From contig NC_015516.1 in assembly GCF_000270185.1 (NCBI RefSeq), forward strand, positions 1,469,501 to 1,533,500: a stretch of 64,000 nucleotides of DNA, in the 5' to 3' direction. The position numbers were made by a program, and so were the translations under genes. The first letter of the stretch is position 1, and every line of letters begins with the position of its first letter. The notes under the pieces are model-generated. The model searched no databases. It worked only from the letters and a program-made list of their open reading frames with translations, and had not been told where the DNA came from. The DNA comes from Melissococcus plutonius ATCC 35311 (GTDB taxonomy: Bacteria > Bacillota > Bacilli > Lactobacillales > Enterococcaceae). Below are positions 7,103-17,221 of the stretch, in pieces.

Positions 7103-7927
7103 CTAATAGTAAAACCTAGTTTCAAAAGAAATTGAAAAGTCTGTTGCTCCACTAATTTCGATTTGATTTTTCCCGATTGAATAATCTAGATAGCTATGAT
7201 TACATTGCTCAAAAACCATCGTATTATTAACCACAGGCACCATACCATTAATAATCAACTGATCATTTTTTGTTAGTTTACGGTTAAGTGTCCATGTTTG
7301 ATTTGTTGTATCATTTTTTATAGTCAATTGTTTTGAGACATTACCGATAAATTTAATGATTACTGGATGCTGCTCGCACAATAATGGAATAGCACCCAAA
7401 TTGATAAAAGTGACTTTATTTTGATTTGTAAATGTGTACTGTGGAGGATCTGCTAAATTTACACCTAAGTCTAGTCCCCATGTATTACGATCAAATGTAA
7501 ATGGATCTAAAGTAGTTTGTACTGTCTCTGCATAACCTGTAGCACAAACGAGATTTACACTTACATTATTTGCCAACCAATAATTAGCCATTCGTGGATA
7601 AGCAAAACTTTCTGCGACTACACGCCATCTTAGATAAGGAGTGCGAGTAGTATAAACATAAAATTCTTCGTGACTCCTAAAAATTTCCAAGACTTTTAAT
7701 CGTTGCAACTCATAGTCATAGTTGTCTATGGCATATACATCAAATATCAATGGGATAGTGAGCCGTTGCACATGCATATCTGTCCACAGATTTTTGTAAG
7801 TTCCCAACGATTGGAAAGTGTGCTGTATATTAGGGCCTGGAGGATTAAAAGAAATAACCCTCATGCCTAATTGCTCAAGTGTATACGTTGTGCCATCCTG
7901 CCGCTCAATTACTACTGAATCTGCCAT
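7103..7927 (-). CDS. Distal tail protein Dit (siphovirus tail family)
   Basis: The 274-residue protein begins MADSVVIERQDGTTYTLEQL and has the galectin-like two-part layout of Dit: an N-terminal ring domain (RVISFNPPGPNIQHTFQSLG ... LTIPLIFDVYAIDNYDYELQ) and a C-terminal beta domain (FINLGAIPLLCEQHPVIIKF ... WTLNRKLTKNDQLIINGMVP). Dit joins the tail tube to the baseplate. It sits between the tape measure gene and tal, as usual. Intact. Confidence 0.85.
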   Translation of the reverse strand: MADSVVIERQDGTTYTLEQLGMRVISFNPPGPNIQHTFQSLGTYKNLWTDMHVQRLTIPLIFDVYAIDNYDYELQRLKVLEIFRSHEEFYVYTTRTPYLRWRVVAESFAYPRMANYWLANNVSVNLVCATGYAETVQTTLDPFTFDRNTWGLDLGVNLADPPQYTFTNQNKVTFINLGAIPLLCEQHPVIIKFIGNVSKQLTIKNDTTNQTWTLNRKLTKNDQLIINGMVPVVNNTMVFEQCNHSYLDYSIGKNQIEISGATDFSISFETRFYY

Positions 7928-10900
7928 TAAATCCCAGCTCCTTTTGCTTGCTCTAGTATGATTTCGTGCTGTTGCATAGCTCTGTGTAATGGATACTGCG
8001 CCTTAAAAATTTCACCATTATCTAAGGCTATTTTAAAATGTATATCTCCATTATTTTGAGTAGACTGACCTACCATTTGAGTAGTCTGAGCGTAATTCGC
8101 TTGGTAAGGTACACCAACCGCTTGATATCTTGATTGTTGCGCTTGTGCTGCAAAGTGCATCATCTTACCACTAAAACTTGTTGGTGCTTCTTTCGCACGT
8201 GCTTGTATAGCTTCCACGATTAGGTGATCTGCTGTACCACGTTTAGGATTGATGGCCACTTCTGGCTCATTTTTTATCTCACCAAAGATACTTGGCCGAT
8301 CTGCCCAACCGCCGTTAGCATATCCATGCCCTTGACCCAAAAAGCTTAAATCACTACCATAACGGGCTTTAGCATATTTTAATCCTTCTAATAAGCTATC
8401 ATAGCCATTAAAAATATTGCCATGCCCAGGGAATTTGTACGCATTAAATGTGTTCCGCTTAGTCTGCATCAGTCCTAAAGCCGGACCACTTCCGTCTCCG
8501 TCTGGATCTGTACCAGGTTGCCGAGCATTTTCGTTGCCTCCGGATTCTGTTGCAATTTGTCGTAGTATTTTAGCAACCATTGCCTCACTAGTTGATAGTC
8601 CATTGGCTTTAAGTGCTTTTATCACTAAATCTTTCCAGCGTTGTACGCCTGAACCGGATGGAGCATTCATTTTTCCAACACCATCAAAGTCCAATAGTTT
8701 GTTACCAAATTTACTAATGACTTTTTTTATCCAATCCATTGTCCCATCTGCCATTGTCCTAACTCCGCCGATTGCAATATCTAAAACTGGATGAGTAGCT
8801 GAAAGTTTGACATGTTTAGCAATAGCTTTTTTTACAAATTTAATCGGATGAGCAACAGCAGTTGCAACATCCTCACCTATATCTTTTAGTCCATCCCATA
8901 TACCGCCGAAAAAGTTACCAATCCCATTAGCATACATAGGTATACCTATCAATTGTGCAAAATTTTTTGTCTGTTGGTGATTAAGCACCTGAGTACCTGG
9001 TTCTGCATGCATAATAACATTTTTGCCATTTGGTATTTCCATTTTCCCGCTAGGATGCCTTATAAGCTCAGGACCTTCTCCGTCGTTTACCATCATTAAG
9101 CCACCACCATGAGTGCCACCAGTGGCAAACTGTGGCACCTTCCATTTTGGTAAGCGGACAGATTTAGGAGCATGTACTTTATCTAATACCCAATCGATAC
9201 CACCAATAACGCCATTTACACCATCTCCAATTTTACCAATCATATAATTACCAATAGCCTTAGCTCCATCACCAACCCAATGAGCACCATTCTTTAGCGC
9301 ATCTCCCATTTTCTTAGGTATACCAGTGACATAGCTTAGCATTTGATCCCATTTTTTTACGGTCCCATCTTTTAAACGATCCCACCATTTTATAACATCA
9401 TCAAATAAATTTGCAACTACTTTTGTAACTTTATGCCATGTATCAGTTATAGGAGTGATAATCATAGGCCTAATCTTCTGCCAAATTTTACTAGTCTCTT
9501 GACACAGAGAATCAAAACGGTTCACTATACTATCCCATATGTTTTTGGCAAGAGAGATAACTTTGTTCTTTGCATCATTTATTGGATTAATAATGTAACG
9601 TTTTAAGGTATCAAAAACCTTTTTTGTTGCTTTACTTAATACATTAAAAATGTCGATGGTTCTATTTTTTAACCAATCTATTGCATCGCGAGCTTTATTC
9701 GTAGCCGACTTTATTGGATCTACTATATACTTCCCAAAAACATTTAGAGCCTTTTGCGTGATTTTATTTAAATTATTCCACACGCCTTGTATTACTCCGA
9801 CTAACTTACCAATGATATCTCCAACAGTGTTAACTGCTTTAGATATATAAGGCTGTACCCATTTCCAAAGCTTCCTGATTCCTTTTTCTATTTGCTGCCC
9901 AAGCAAACGAATGGGTCCCCATATTAGCCAAAAACCGACCTCTAGTATTAAACCTACATCTTTGCAAATTTTTTGTATTACTTTAATAATTGGCTTCGAA
10001 AATTCTTGAATTCCTTTAACAATTGGTGCTAGAAGGCTATTAATATCTTTAGATATAGTTCTTTTGACGTTACCTATCCATTCAGTAATATTAGTCCATC
10101 CAGACTTTAAGCCATCTATAATGCTTTTAATAATATCATTAGCCCATTTTCTAAACCCAGAATTATTTTTATAAAGTAGTGCAACTATGCCTGCAATAGG
10201 GTTAACAAATAACATTCCAATCTCTTTCCAATTATTTTTTACCCAATCAAGTGCTTTTTTAGCATCCTAGATTATGGTACCACTAAAATTTTTAATACTT
10301 TTAACCACTTGGTCAACAGCGTCACGAAATGGTTTAATATGTTTATATGCCTCGTAAAAAGCAACTCCAATACCAATAATAATACCTGCAATTAAAAGTA
10401 TAGGATTATCGACTAAAACACCTCCTAAGATTTTAAAAGCTGTTAACAACTTACCACTTATAGCTTTTGCTGCAACAATTGCACCATCCTTTAGTTTACC
10501 AAAAGCTTTACCAAGCAACCCAAGCTGTCCAGCCTCATTAGGCAATAATCCTAAATTTTTACCAACATCTTTTAAGGCACCAGCAAAATCAGATGCTTTT
10601 TTTATTGCAAATAGATCCAGCAAGACTTTAGCTAATGCTTGTATTGCTCCTGCGTGACTAGATATCTCACTCAAAATTTTGTCCACATTTTTTAGCGGAT
10701 CTTGACTTTTACCTGCATTACCGGATAATTGACCAAAAACTCCAGCGATATCACCAACAATATCTTTAATCGTTGACCAAACGGTACTTGCAAATATACC
10801 GATAATCGTTTTAATATTACCTATGATATCTAAAATTGTTTTCTTATGTTTATCCAAATAGTCCATAATTTTAGTTACCCAGTCTAGGATACCAGTAAAA

Positions 10901-12204
10901 GCAGTAGATAAGGCTGTGGCATAAATTGTTATCTGCTTATCACTTAAGAGATTTTCTAAGGATTTAGACATACGCTTACTAGAGTTAAAGGTTGTAGTCT
11001 CAGCTTCGCCCCACAATTGTTGCCAGCGTTTTGAGATATACATACCCATGCCTTGCATAGATATCATGGCTTCTTTAGTACCATCTTTATATTTGTTGCC
11101 TAAGTAATCCATAGCCTTACCGAAATCGGCACTTGTTAATTTTCCTTTAGCTGACAACTGATACAATTGCTCCATCGTTTTCCCGGTAACTTTTTGTAAA
11201 GCTTCACCAAACATAGGAAATCGATTAATCATCATATAAATATCTTGAGCACCAGCCTTACCACTTGCCATAACTTTAGAAAATGTTTCCCCTGCTTCAG
11301 CTACTCGATCATCTGTCATATGTAAAGTAGATCCTAAAGCAACTAAACTCGTTGTCCATCTTTTCGTTTCTTCAGCGTTACCGTGTACATGGTAAAAGGA
11401 TTGTGCCATCCTATCAACAGAATCTGATGCATAAATACTATGATTGGATACATCATTAATAAAACCGACTAGCTGTTTACCATCTTTAGGCGTTTCTTCC
11501 GTCAATGATTTCCAAACTGTTTTCATGGTATCTTGTTCTTTGTTGTATTCCATTCCAGCGGCGTCTGCATTTTTCAATCCACCAACAAGGCTTTGCACTC
11601 CCATGGTAATTAGTCCACCAGCAAACGTTCCAGCTATAATGTCTTTTAGATTAGTAAAATGTCCTTTAGTTTCGTTTGCTTCTTTGGATACCCTTTTTGT
11701 CGCTTCTTCAACATTCTTGGTATCTGCTTCAAGCTTTATTTTCTTCTCTTTAGGCAAACTTGCTAAAAGTTCCTTGAAGTCAATAAATTCGCCTTTTTCT
11801 AATTTGGCTTTCAGTTCTACTTTCTTTTCGTGAGGTAGTTCTTTCAAGATAGTTTCAAATTGATGGACGCCCTGTTTTTCCGCTAAAGCGACTAATTTAG
11901 TTTTTTTATCCTTGGAAAACTCAACAAATTTTTCTTGTTCCTTAGTTAATTTTTCGTCAACATTCCTGGTATCTGCTTCAAACTTTGCTTTCGATGGCTT
12001 AGCAAATGTATCATCTACTTGTTCTTTCGTTTCATGGGCTTCTTGTTTTAGTCCTTTCGCTTGTTGCTCGAAGGCTTCATCCATTTTATCAGCCGTTTGT
12101 AAGCCAAGTTTTTTTAGCAAATCATTAATTAATTGGATATCAGATAAAAAAGCTTCTTTACCATTTAATAATAAGTCAATTTGTATAACACTATCTGCTG
12201 CCAT
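7927..12204 (-). pseudogene. Tape measure protein with lysozyme-like domain, split by an in-frame TAG
   Basis: The frame runs from MAADSVIQIDLLLNGKEAFL to position 7927 without shifting, but TAG at 10267-10269 interrupts it after residue 645 (NFSGTII, stop, DAKKALDWVKNNWKE). The whole is ~1425 residues. The N-terminal third is coiled coil, the middle has repeated membrane-like helices, and the C-terminus (codons ~1180-1290) has a lytic-transglycosylase-like region with IATESGGN (likely catalytic Glu) and ALGLMQTKRNTFNAY. It sets tail length and helps DNA passage through the wall. The truncation should abolish tails. Confidence 0.88.
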
Positions 12205-12822
12205 CTATTCACCTTCTTTCGCTTTCACGGAAACTAAATCAAACATGTTCCCCATTTGTTGGTTTAGATTGGCTGTAGTAATCTTTTCATCCAGTGCATA
12301 ATATTGTTGTGCTTGAATTAATTCTGTTAGATCTTCTCCTTCATAATCTGCCGGGTTTGCCTTACGTATCTTTATAATTCGTTTAAAATATGATTCCTCA
12401 GACAAACCATCTAATAGTGCTGAAAATTTCAGATAATGTAGTTTTCCTCTTTCTTTGACTAGATCTATCTTATATTCTTTATAAAAGGATGCATAAATAG
12501 CTTCTGCATCTTTAGAATAGGAAAAAAAACGTGTTTTATCTACCGGCGTTTGCTTATAAACAGTATTTTCTTCCATTTGCCCGTATGTGGGTTCTAACAC
12601 ATAATCCATTGTCTGTTGCAAAATTTCTGCTTTTTCTTCTAAAGTAAACAACGCCGCTGATTGCACGACGTTGTCAAATCCTTGTTGAATTTTTTCCCCT
12701 TCTGTCAGGTCGCTGTCGAGCAAATCAAACCATAATAAAACAACATCAAAAGATAAGTCTAAAGTAAGTCGATGTCCTTTGTAAATTAATTCATCATGCA
12801 AAGGCTCAGTTAACGATAACAT
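12205..12822 (-). CDS. Bacteriophage Gp15-family tail assembly protein
   Basis: A 205-residue protein beginning MLSLTEPLHDELIYKGHRLT and rich in Glu and Tyr. Its pattern (LDLSFDVVLLWFDLLDSD ... LHYLKFSALLDGLSEESYF ... IIKIRKANPADYEGEDL) is that of the Gp15 family. It lies between the tail chaperone and the tape measure gene, the position of the T part of G/GT assembly chaperones. Intact, and its end abuts the tape measure start. Confidence 0.8.
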   Translation of the reverse strand: MLSLTEPLHDELIYKGHRLTLDLSFDVVLLWFDLLDSDLTEGEKIQQGFDNVVQSAALFTLEEKAEILQQTMDYVLEPTYGQMEENTVYKQTPVDKTRFFSYSKDAEAIYASFYKEYKIDLVKERGKLHYLKFSALLDGLSEESYFKRIIKIRKANPADYEGEDLTELIQAQQYYALDEKITTANLNQQMGNMFDLVSVKAKEGE

Positions 12823-12828
12823 GATTTA

Positions 12829-13264
12829 TCACCGGCTTTTTTGGTATTTCTTTCGTTTGTTTTCTCTATTTTCTTTCTTAGCTACATCCATTTCTTGTTC
12901 GACGAGCTTGCATAACTGCAAGCATAGCTTGTGTGCTTTTATGGTAATAGTTATAGAGCTATCTGCCTGTACCCTCTCCACAAAGGGAGTCGAAAAATTT
13001 CCAAGTAACATCACGCAGTGACTCTGTCATTTCTTCAATCACTGCCTTACTTTCTTTATAGATGTCTAGTTCTTTTCCTGTTTTTTCTAGTTCTTCGAGA
13101 GCTTCTACTTTTTTATTTAAGTCATACTGGATAGATGCAGCAGCAGCAGTAGATTCAGTCACAAAGCTCACCATATCATCATTTATCATCACATGGCGTT
13201 CTTTCCCGCCAATAACAAACACTTTCTCTGTAGTAATACGTTGGTCTAAATTAATAACACTCAT
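12829..13264 (-). pseudogene. Tail assembly chaperone (gpG-like), with nonsense and frame disruptions
   Basis: The frame starts MSVINLDQRITTEKVFVIGG and runs 101 residues to TAG at 12959-12961. In-frame coding-like sequence continues (LYNYYHKSTQAMLAVMQA). A change of one base near 12905 then leads into LVEQEMDVAKKENRENKRKK before TGA at 12829. The total is 436 bases, one more than a multiple of three, so a 144-residue ancestor is likely. Programmed frameshifting is common in this family but would not bypass the TAG, so I call decay. Confidence 0.65.
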
Positions 13265-13279
13265 CTTTTAATAACTCCT

Positions 13280-13558
13280 TTATTTAGTTTGTGTCACAGT
13301 TACATCAATAACACTGTTATCGCTTAAGGTCATTTTACCGCCAGTTATTTTACCAGCAGTATCTTCTGTTAGCTCTAATGCCTTAACGCTTAATCCATCT
13401 ACACCCTTTGCTCCTGTTTCACCTGTATCTCCTTTAGGTCCTTGTGGACCAGCTGGGATACTACTAATTTTTTCATCCGTTGCTACAACATCATCAATGA
13501 TATTATTGACATGTTCTGCTTTGATTTCATCTCCTGCATTTACCTTTACAGCTTTTAT
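13280..13558 (-). pseudogene. Head-fibre-like protein with collagen-type repeat; start codon apparently lost
   Basis: An open frame of 92 codons reads TIKAVKVNAGDEIKAEHVNN at the start and contains Gly-X-Y triplets (GPQGPKGDTGETGAKG), then a conserved-looking C-terminus (GGKMTLSDNSVIDVTVTQTK). The layout resembles phage head fibre proteins. A strong site, AGGAGGGG, is followed five bases later by ATA (13556-13558) where ATG is expected. The alternative GTT at 13562-13564 is not a start codon either. No ATG, GTG or TTG lies in a usable position. Confidence 0.65.
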
Positions 13559-13569
13559 GGTAACCCCTC

Positions 13570-14091
13570 CTAGTTATTTCCATATGTTTCTTGTGTGTTG
13601 TATTTTATATCTGGATTGTCATATTGCACGTTGTCTTTATTTTTCAATACTTTCGGTTGTCTATTTACTTCTAGTTGGAATGAAAAAGTAGGTAAAGCAT
13701 TGGCATTTCCGCCAAATGGTAAAATCGTAGTTAATGTTGCCTTAGCTACAATAGATGTACCTTCCAAGCTGTCCCATTTAATTAGAGTATCTACCGCGTC
13801 CCCAATATCCCAAAATTTAGATGCAATATAATCTTGCGCTGGATCACCAATTACACGATTTCCACTGACGGAAAAAGTAACTTTTTTACCAGTAACAAGA
13901 GTGGTGGTTAATCCTTGATCAGACCAGTAAGAATTAGATGTTTGTGTATCTCCCGCTGCAGGAGTAATTGAGCTGATCCCTTCCCACAGTTTTGCCCATT
14001 GAGCTTTTTCTATATCATCTAAAGTTTTATTTCCCAATACATCAATGCTAATAGTTGTTTCATAGTTCATCGGTTTTTTTAATTGTGTCAT
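13570..14091 (-). CDS. Major tail (tube) protein
   Basis: The 173-residue protein begins MTQLKKPMNYETTISIDVLG and is beta-rich with typical tail-tube composition (TPAAGDTQTSNSYWSDQGLT, FSVSGNRVIGDPAQDYIAS, ALPTFSFQLEVNRQPK). It follows the three minor-capsid/tail-completion genes and precedes the tail chaperones, the usual siphophage order. It overlaps the preceding gene by four bases. Intact. Confidence 0.85.
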   Translation of the reverse strand: MTQLKKPMNYETTISIDVLGNKTLDDIEKAQWAKLWEGISSITPAAGDTQTSNSYWSDQGLTTTLVTGKKVTFSVSGNRVIGDPAQDYIASKFWDIGDAVDTLIKWDSLEGTSIVAKATLTTILPFGGNANALPTFSFQLEVNRQPKVLKNKDNVQYDNPDIKYNTQETYGNN

Positions 14092-14494
14092 TGTCTTTTG
14101 CTCCTTTGTAAATAAGTAATTTTTATGTTTAGTAAATAGGTACTATACCCTTGTATATCCTGTTCTGATACAAATGGCGTACCTGTTAGTTCAATTGTCT
14201 CCACTTGGAAACTATCATCAGCTGAAATCAACATATGATTATCCTGTATAATATCTATCTGATTAGCAATTTCCCATAGGACTTGATCTGCTAGTTTTTG
14301 ATCTTTCGTGCAAAAGCCAACTTCAAAAATACCTTCTCGCTCTTTATTTCCTGCCCAGTCTTCATTGATTGTCCGACCACCAGGCAAGGAATAAAGGCAT
14401 AATATTTCTTTTTTGTTAGAAATCCGATTTTACATTCTAATGGTAATCCATCCGTTGCATTAATTGCTTCCACTAAGCGTTCTGTCAAATCCAT
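14088..14494 (-). pseudogene. Minor capsid/tail terminator protein (Minor_capsid_3-like), frameshifted
   Basis: The start MDLTERLVEAINATDGLPLE follows AAAGGTGGGAATTGGTA and overlaps the preceding stop. The frame breaks near 14407-14412, where a run of six A would need a seventh to continue as FLTKKEILCLYSLPGGRTIN. The downstream part (EDWAGNKEREGIFEVGFCTK ... YSTYLLNIKITYLQRS) is open. Restored length is 135 residues, typical for tail completion proteins. It could be a real lesion or a homopolymer miscall. Confidence 0.8.
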
Positions 14495-14847
14495 TACCAA
14501 TTCCCACCTTTCAGAAAAGCTTGCTTCCATGCCCTTATGTGATTAGCCTTCGCTTTTAAGTCCCAGCGCTTTCCTGTTCCTGGCGTCGTATAGTTTGTAA
14601 AATGGACTTCTTTGCCATTTTTTGTTGTAAATCCACCATAAAACTGAGCTTTTGCGTAAGACAATGGATAGTAAATACTCATATCTTGCGCATAAGAATC
14701 ATCTCTTAAGTGTCCTTCTTTTTTTGGCACATATAAATTCATGTCTGCGTGCACTTGATTAATCAACGCAAATTCAGAGCGATTCATATTTTTCATCATT
14801 GCTATCTGTTGGACTTCTTTTGTATCTACATGGATTTTCACACCCAT
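14494..14847 (-). CDS. Minor capsid protein (Minor_capsid_2 family; head-tail completion)
   Basis: A 117-residue protein beginning MGVKIHVDTKEVQQIAMMKN and containing DMNLYVPKKEGHLRDD, LSYAKAQFYGG and TPGTGKRWDLKAKANHIRAW, the hallmarks of the family that completes the connector or tail-joining ring. Its stop overlaps the next start. Intact. Confidence 0.85.
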   Translation of the reverse strand: MGVKIHVDTKEVQQIAMMKNMNRSEFALINQVHADMNLYVPKKEGHLRDDSYAQDMSIYYPLSYAKAQFYGGFTTKNGKEVHFTNYTTPGTGKRWDLKAKANHIRAWKQAFLKGGNW

Positions 14848-15198
14848 TTATAGCACCTCCAGTTCATAGGAATACAGCTCATTGGAAAATGGATCACTAT
14901 TATCAACAATTGTTTTAATCACATATTCACTATCCTCAAAAGTGATTAGAGATCCCATAGAATCCTTTGTAAAAACACAATCAGGTGTAGATATGCCAGC
15001 AAAAAAATAAATCACTGCATTTGCAATGATTTGGCGATCGTTATTATTACCAGAATAAATGGTTTGTGGTTGTACAATGACATTTTGTATTGTTATAGAC
15101 GCTTCAAAGGTTGGCCGGTTCCATTCGTCAGTGTCTGGCTTAATTTTTTTAAGCGTGACTGTCTGATTGCAAAACGCACGTGACACCCTAGGGATCAT
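14848..15198 (-). CDS. Minor capsid protein (Minor_capsid_1 family; head closure)
   Basis: A 116-residue protein beginning MIPRVSRAFCNQTVTLKKIK with VQPQTIYSGNNNDRQIIANA and the C-terminal FSNELYSYELEVL, as in head-closure proteins of A118-like phages. It overlaps the preceding connector gene by four bases and abuts the next gene, so the block is translationally coupled. Intact. Confidence 0.85.
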   Translation of the reverse strand: MIPRVSRAFCNQTVTLKKIKPDTDEWNRPTFEASITIQNVIVQPQTIYSGNNNDRQIIANAVIYFFAGISTPDCVFTKDSMGSLITFEDSEYVIKTIVDNSDPFSNELYSYELEVL

Positions 15199-15584
15199 TT
15201 GCTGCCAACTCCTCTATATAGCAAACCTGTACGAGATAGCAAGCGATAAGCTTCTACGCAAACCATTGTACTACCAACCGTACTAGACACAGAGTTCGGC
15301 AATTCCAAATGTGTCCCCCCAATACTAATAGATGTAGGTGCTTGTGATATTGCTTCTTGGATAGATACACCAGCCAAATGTAAATAGTCACATTGCACAG
15401 CCATTGCTTCTTTAAATTACTTTTTCCGATATAGAAAAGTATCTTCATTTAATTCATGGACTGTGTAAAAATCAGTAGTAATCATATCTAGGTAGCGCTC
15501 TGCATAAGCTTCTACTGCGCTAAAACTACTTTCATCCAGCTTTGAAAAGCCTAATTGTTTATATTCTTCATATGTTAGATACAT
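15195..15584 (-). pseudogene. Head-tail connector (adaptor) protein, interrupted by TAA
   Basis: The frame begins MYLTYEEYKQLGFSKLDESS and continues to FLYRKK, where TAA (15417-15419) stops it after 55 codons. It then continues in frame FKEAMAVQCDYLHLAGVSIQ ... GLLYRGVGSK. The total of 129 residues fits adaptors of the gp6/gp15 connector type. A GAGAAG site lies close to the ATG. A single C-to-T change from CAA explains the stop. Confidence 0.8.
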
Positions 15585-15650
15585 CTTCTCACGACCTAAC
15601 TATATATATTCTTATTTGTATAAGTCGCGCCCGAGTCATAACGGGCGATC

Positions 15651-16520
15651 TTAGGGTTTAGGTTTAGGTGCAGGTGTTGTAGCACTATAAATAGCTTTTT
15701 TAGCATTCTCAAATACGACAATATCATAGTAAGATAGCCCTTTAATAGTGGTTCGGTAGCCGTTTCTGTCTGTGTCATCTGTGATTACGTCAATTGTGTT
15801 GTATTTTGTGATTGGGGCAACAGCAGACAAAGGCAGCAAAAAGAAATTCACTGTGTCTGGAATTGATATTCCTTGAATACGATCTTTCGATACAGTTAAA
15901 ATAGGGACCCCACCATCTAACTGTGCAACTCGTCGATCAATGCCATTGATTTGCATTTGATTTGTGGTAAATGTTTTGCTGACACCATCCGCATTTTTCA
16001 ATGCCTTGTAATAGGCAGCAGAAGCAAACATGACAAATCCTCCTGGGACTTCATTATCTAGCATATATTCTTCCGCATCATCATAAGCGGATAAAGCATT
16101 CTTAGCATCAATAGTATCTGTTACTTTTTTCCCTGCATTTTCAAATATTTTTTGTGCCATATATTTATCTTTGTGTGGTATAGTAATTAATCTTTGATGT
16201 TCTTCGACTAAATTTTGTCCAGTATAAGCGCCATTTTCTGACATATCTAGTTTGTCTAGATCATAGCCAATCCAATCTTCTTGTTTTAATTCATAAGGTG
16301 TTTTATCAATACTAATATTTTTGCGCTCGTTGTCTTCATTGCGCTTGTAAGTAACAGCATCTGCAAAGCCACTCATTTTGTTTACACGCACTGTTTTAAC
16401 GCCATCAAAATCAGCTGCGGATATAGATTTGGCTCCTCCTTGTAATGGTTGCCACAGTTGAGAGTCAGCAGCAAATTCTTCATCAATCGTTTGTAAATCT
16501 TTTTGATCTAATACAATCAT
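15651..16520 (-). CDS. Major capsid protein
   Basis: The 289-residue protein starts [20 protein letters not shown] and shows the A118/N4-gp56-like capsid pattern ([80 protein letters not shown]). A proline-rich tail (TTPAPKPKP) ends it. It follows the scaffold gene and precedes the connectors. Intact, with ribosome site AGGAGGAATTACA. Confidence 0.88.
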   Translation of the reverse strand: MIVLDQKDLQTIDEEFAADSQLWQPLQGGAKSISAADFDGVKTVRVNKMSGFADAVTYKRNEDNERKNISIDKTPYELKQEDWIGYDLDKLDMSENGAYTGQNLVEEHQRLITIPHKDKYMAQKIFENAGKKVTDTIDAKNALSAYDDAEEYMLDNEVPGGFVMFASAAYYKALKNADGVSKTFTTNQMQINGIDRRVAQLDGGVPILTVSKDRIQGISIPDTVNFFLLPLSAVAPITKYNTIDVITDDTDRNGYRTTIKGLSYYDIVVFENAKKAIYSATTPAPKPKP

Positions 16521-16531
16521 TGTAATTCCTC

Positions 16532-17110
16532 CTAATTTCTGCCCGCCATACGTTGGGCAATTCTTTGTGTCATAGTTAATTCATTGCCATCACTTGTTCC
16601 ACTGGGATTTCCTTCAAATAACACTTGTTTCGTAGGTTCAGGCTTTTCTTCCTGATCAAATAAGTAAGCATCTGTTTCTTTGATTTTTTCCAGCTGATCG
16701 TCTAATCCTTCAAGCCCATTTCCCGACAATTGAACTTTTTATAAGTCAACTAATGCCTTAATTGCTTTAGTATTTTTAGCTTTGTTTTCTTTTAAAGCCA
16801 TTTCAATAGCTGATTCTTTACGATCTTGTTCACGTTGCTGGTTTAATTCTTCTATCTGATTTTTGTAAGAAGAGATTTTGTCTTGAAGTCCTTGACTATC
16901 CTTGCTAGATTTCTTAAGATCGTCTACGAGAGTATTAGCAGCAGTTAAATCATTTTGCAACTCTGTTTTTTGTTGTTTTAACTTCTCATAGCGTTCATCT
17001 AACTTTTCTTCACTAGCCAGAAAAAACTTATTTTCAGCCATTCCATCAATAACTGCAATTGCTTGTTCATCTGATATTCCTTGTTCTAACAAAAATGCTT
17101 TAAAATCCAT
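16532..17110 (-). pseudogene. Capsid scaffold protein (phage GP20 family), interrupted by TAA
   Basis: The start MDFKAFLLEQGISDEQAIAV follows GAGGAGGAATCAACC. A long coiled coil (residues ~40-115) is followed by KAIKALVDL and TAA (16739-16741), then in frame KVQLSGNGLEGLDDQLEKIK and a conserved-looking C-terminus. The interruption removes the C-terminal segment that in scaffolds contacts the capsid protein. Restored length is ~192 residues, normal for the family. Confidence 0.85.
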
Positions 17111-17189
17111 GGTTGATTCCTCCTCTATACGCTTTTTACGTGGTTGCCTCACATAGACAAACAGTTTTACGCCATGTTCAGGGCAAAAT

Positions 17190-17221
17190 AAAAAGCACTA
17201 GTAATTTTGCTAATGCTTTTT
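17190..17221 (-). terminator. Hairpin between minor head and scaffold genes
   Basis: AAAAAGCACTAG and CTAATGCTTTTT arms (one mismatch) bracket a short loop and overlap the stop of the minor head gene. On the minus strand the stem is followed by ATTTTG. It may attenuate transcription between portal/minor head genes and the abundantly needed scaffold and capsid genes. Confidence 0.5.

Noticed and set aside
8417..8794. Plus-strand open frame of 125 codons inside the tape measure gene
   Set aside because: No ribosome site, unnatural composition, and fully antisense to a recognisable lysozyme-containing coding region.
11444..12301. Plus-strand Ser/Phe-rich frames opposite the tape measure N-terminus
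   Set aside because: Mirror frames of a coiled-coil coding region; no start signals or family resemblance.
12829..13014. Separate 61-residue gene
   Set aside because: No ribosome site. Its C-terminal half reads as the end of the disrupted tail chaperone.
15254..15778. Small minus-strand frames of 64 and 60 codons near the capsid and connector genes
   Set aside because: They overlap the connector or capsid gene in other frames and have no supporting signals.
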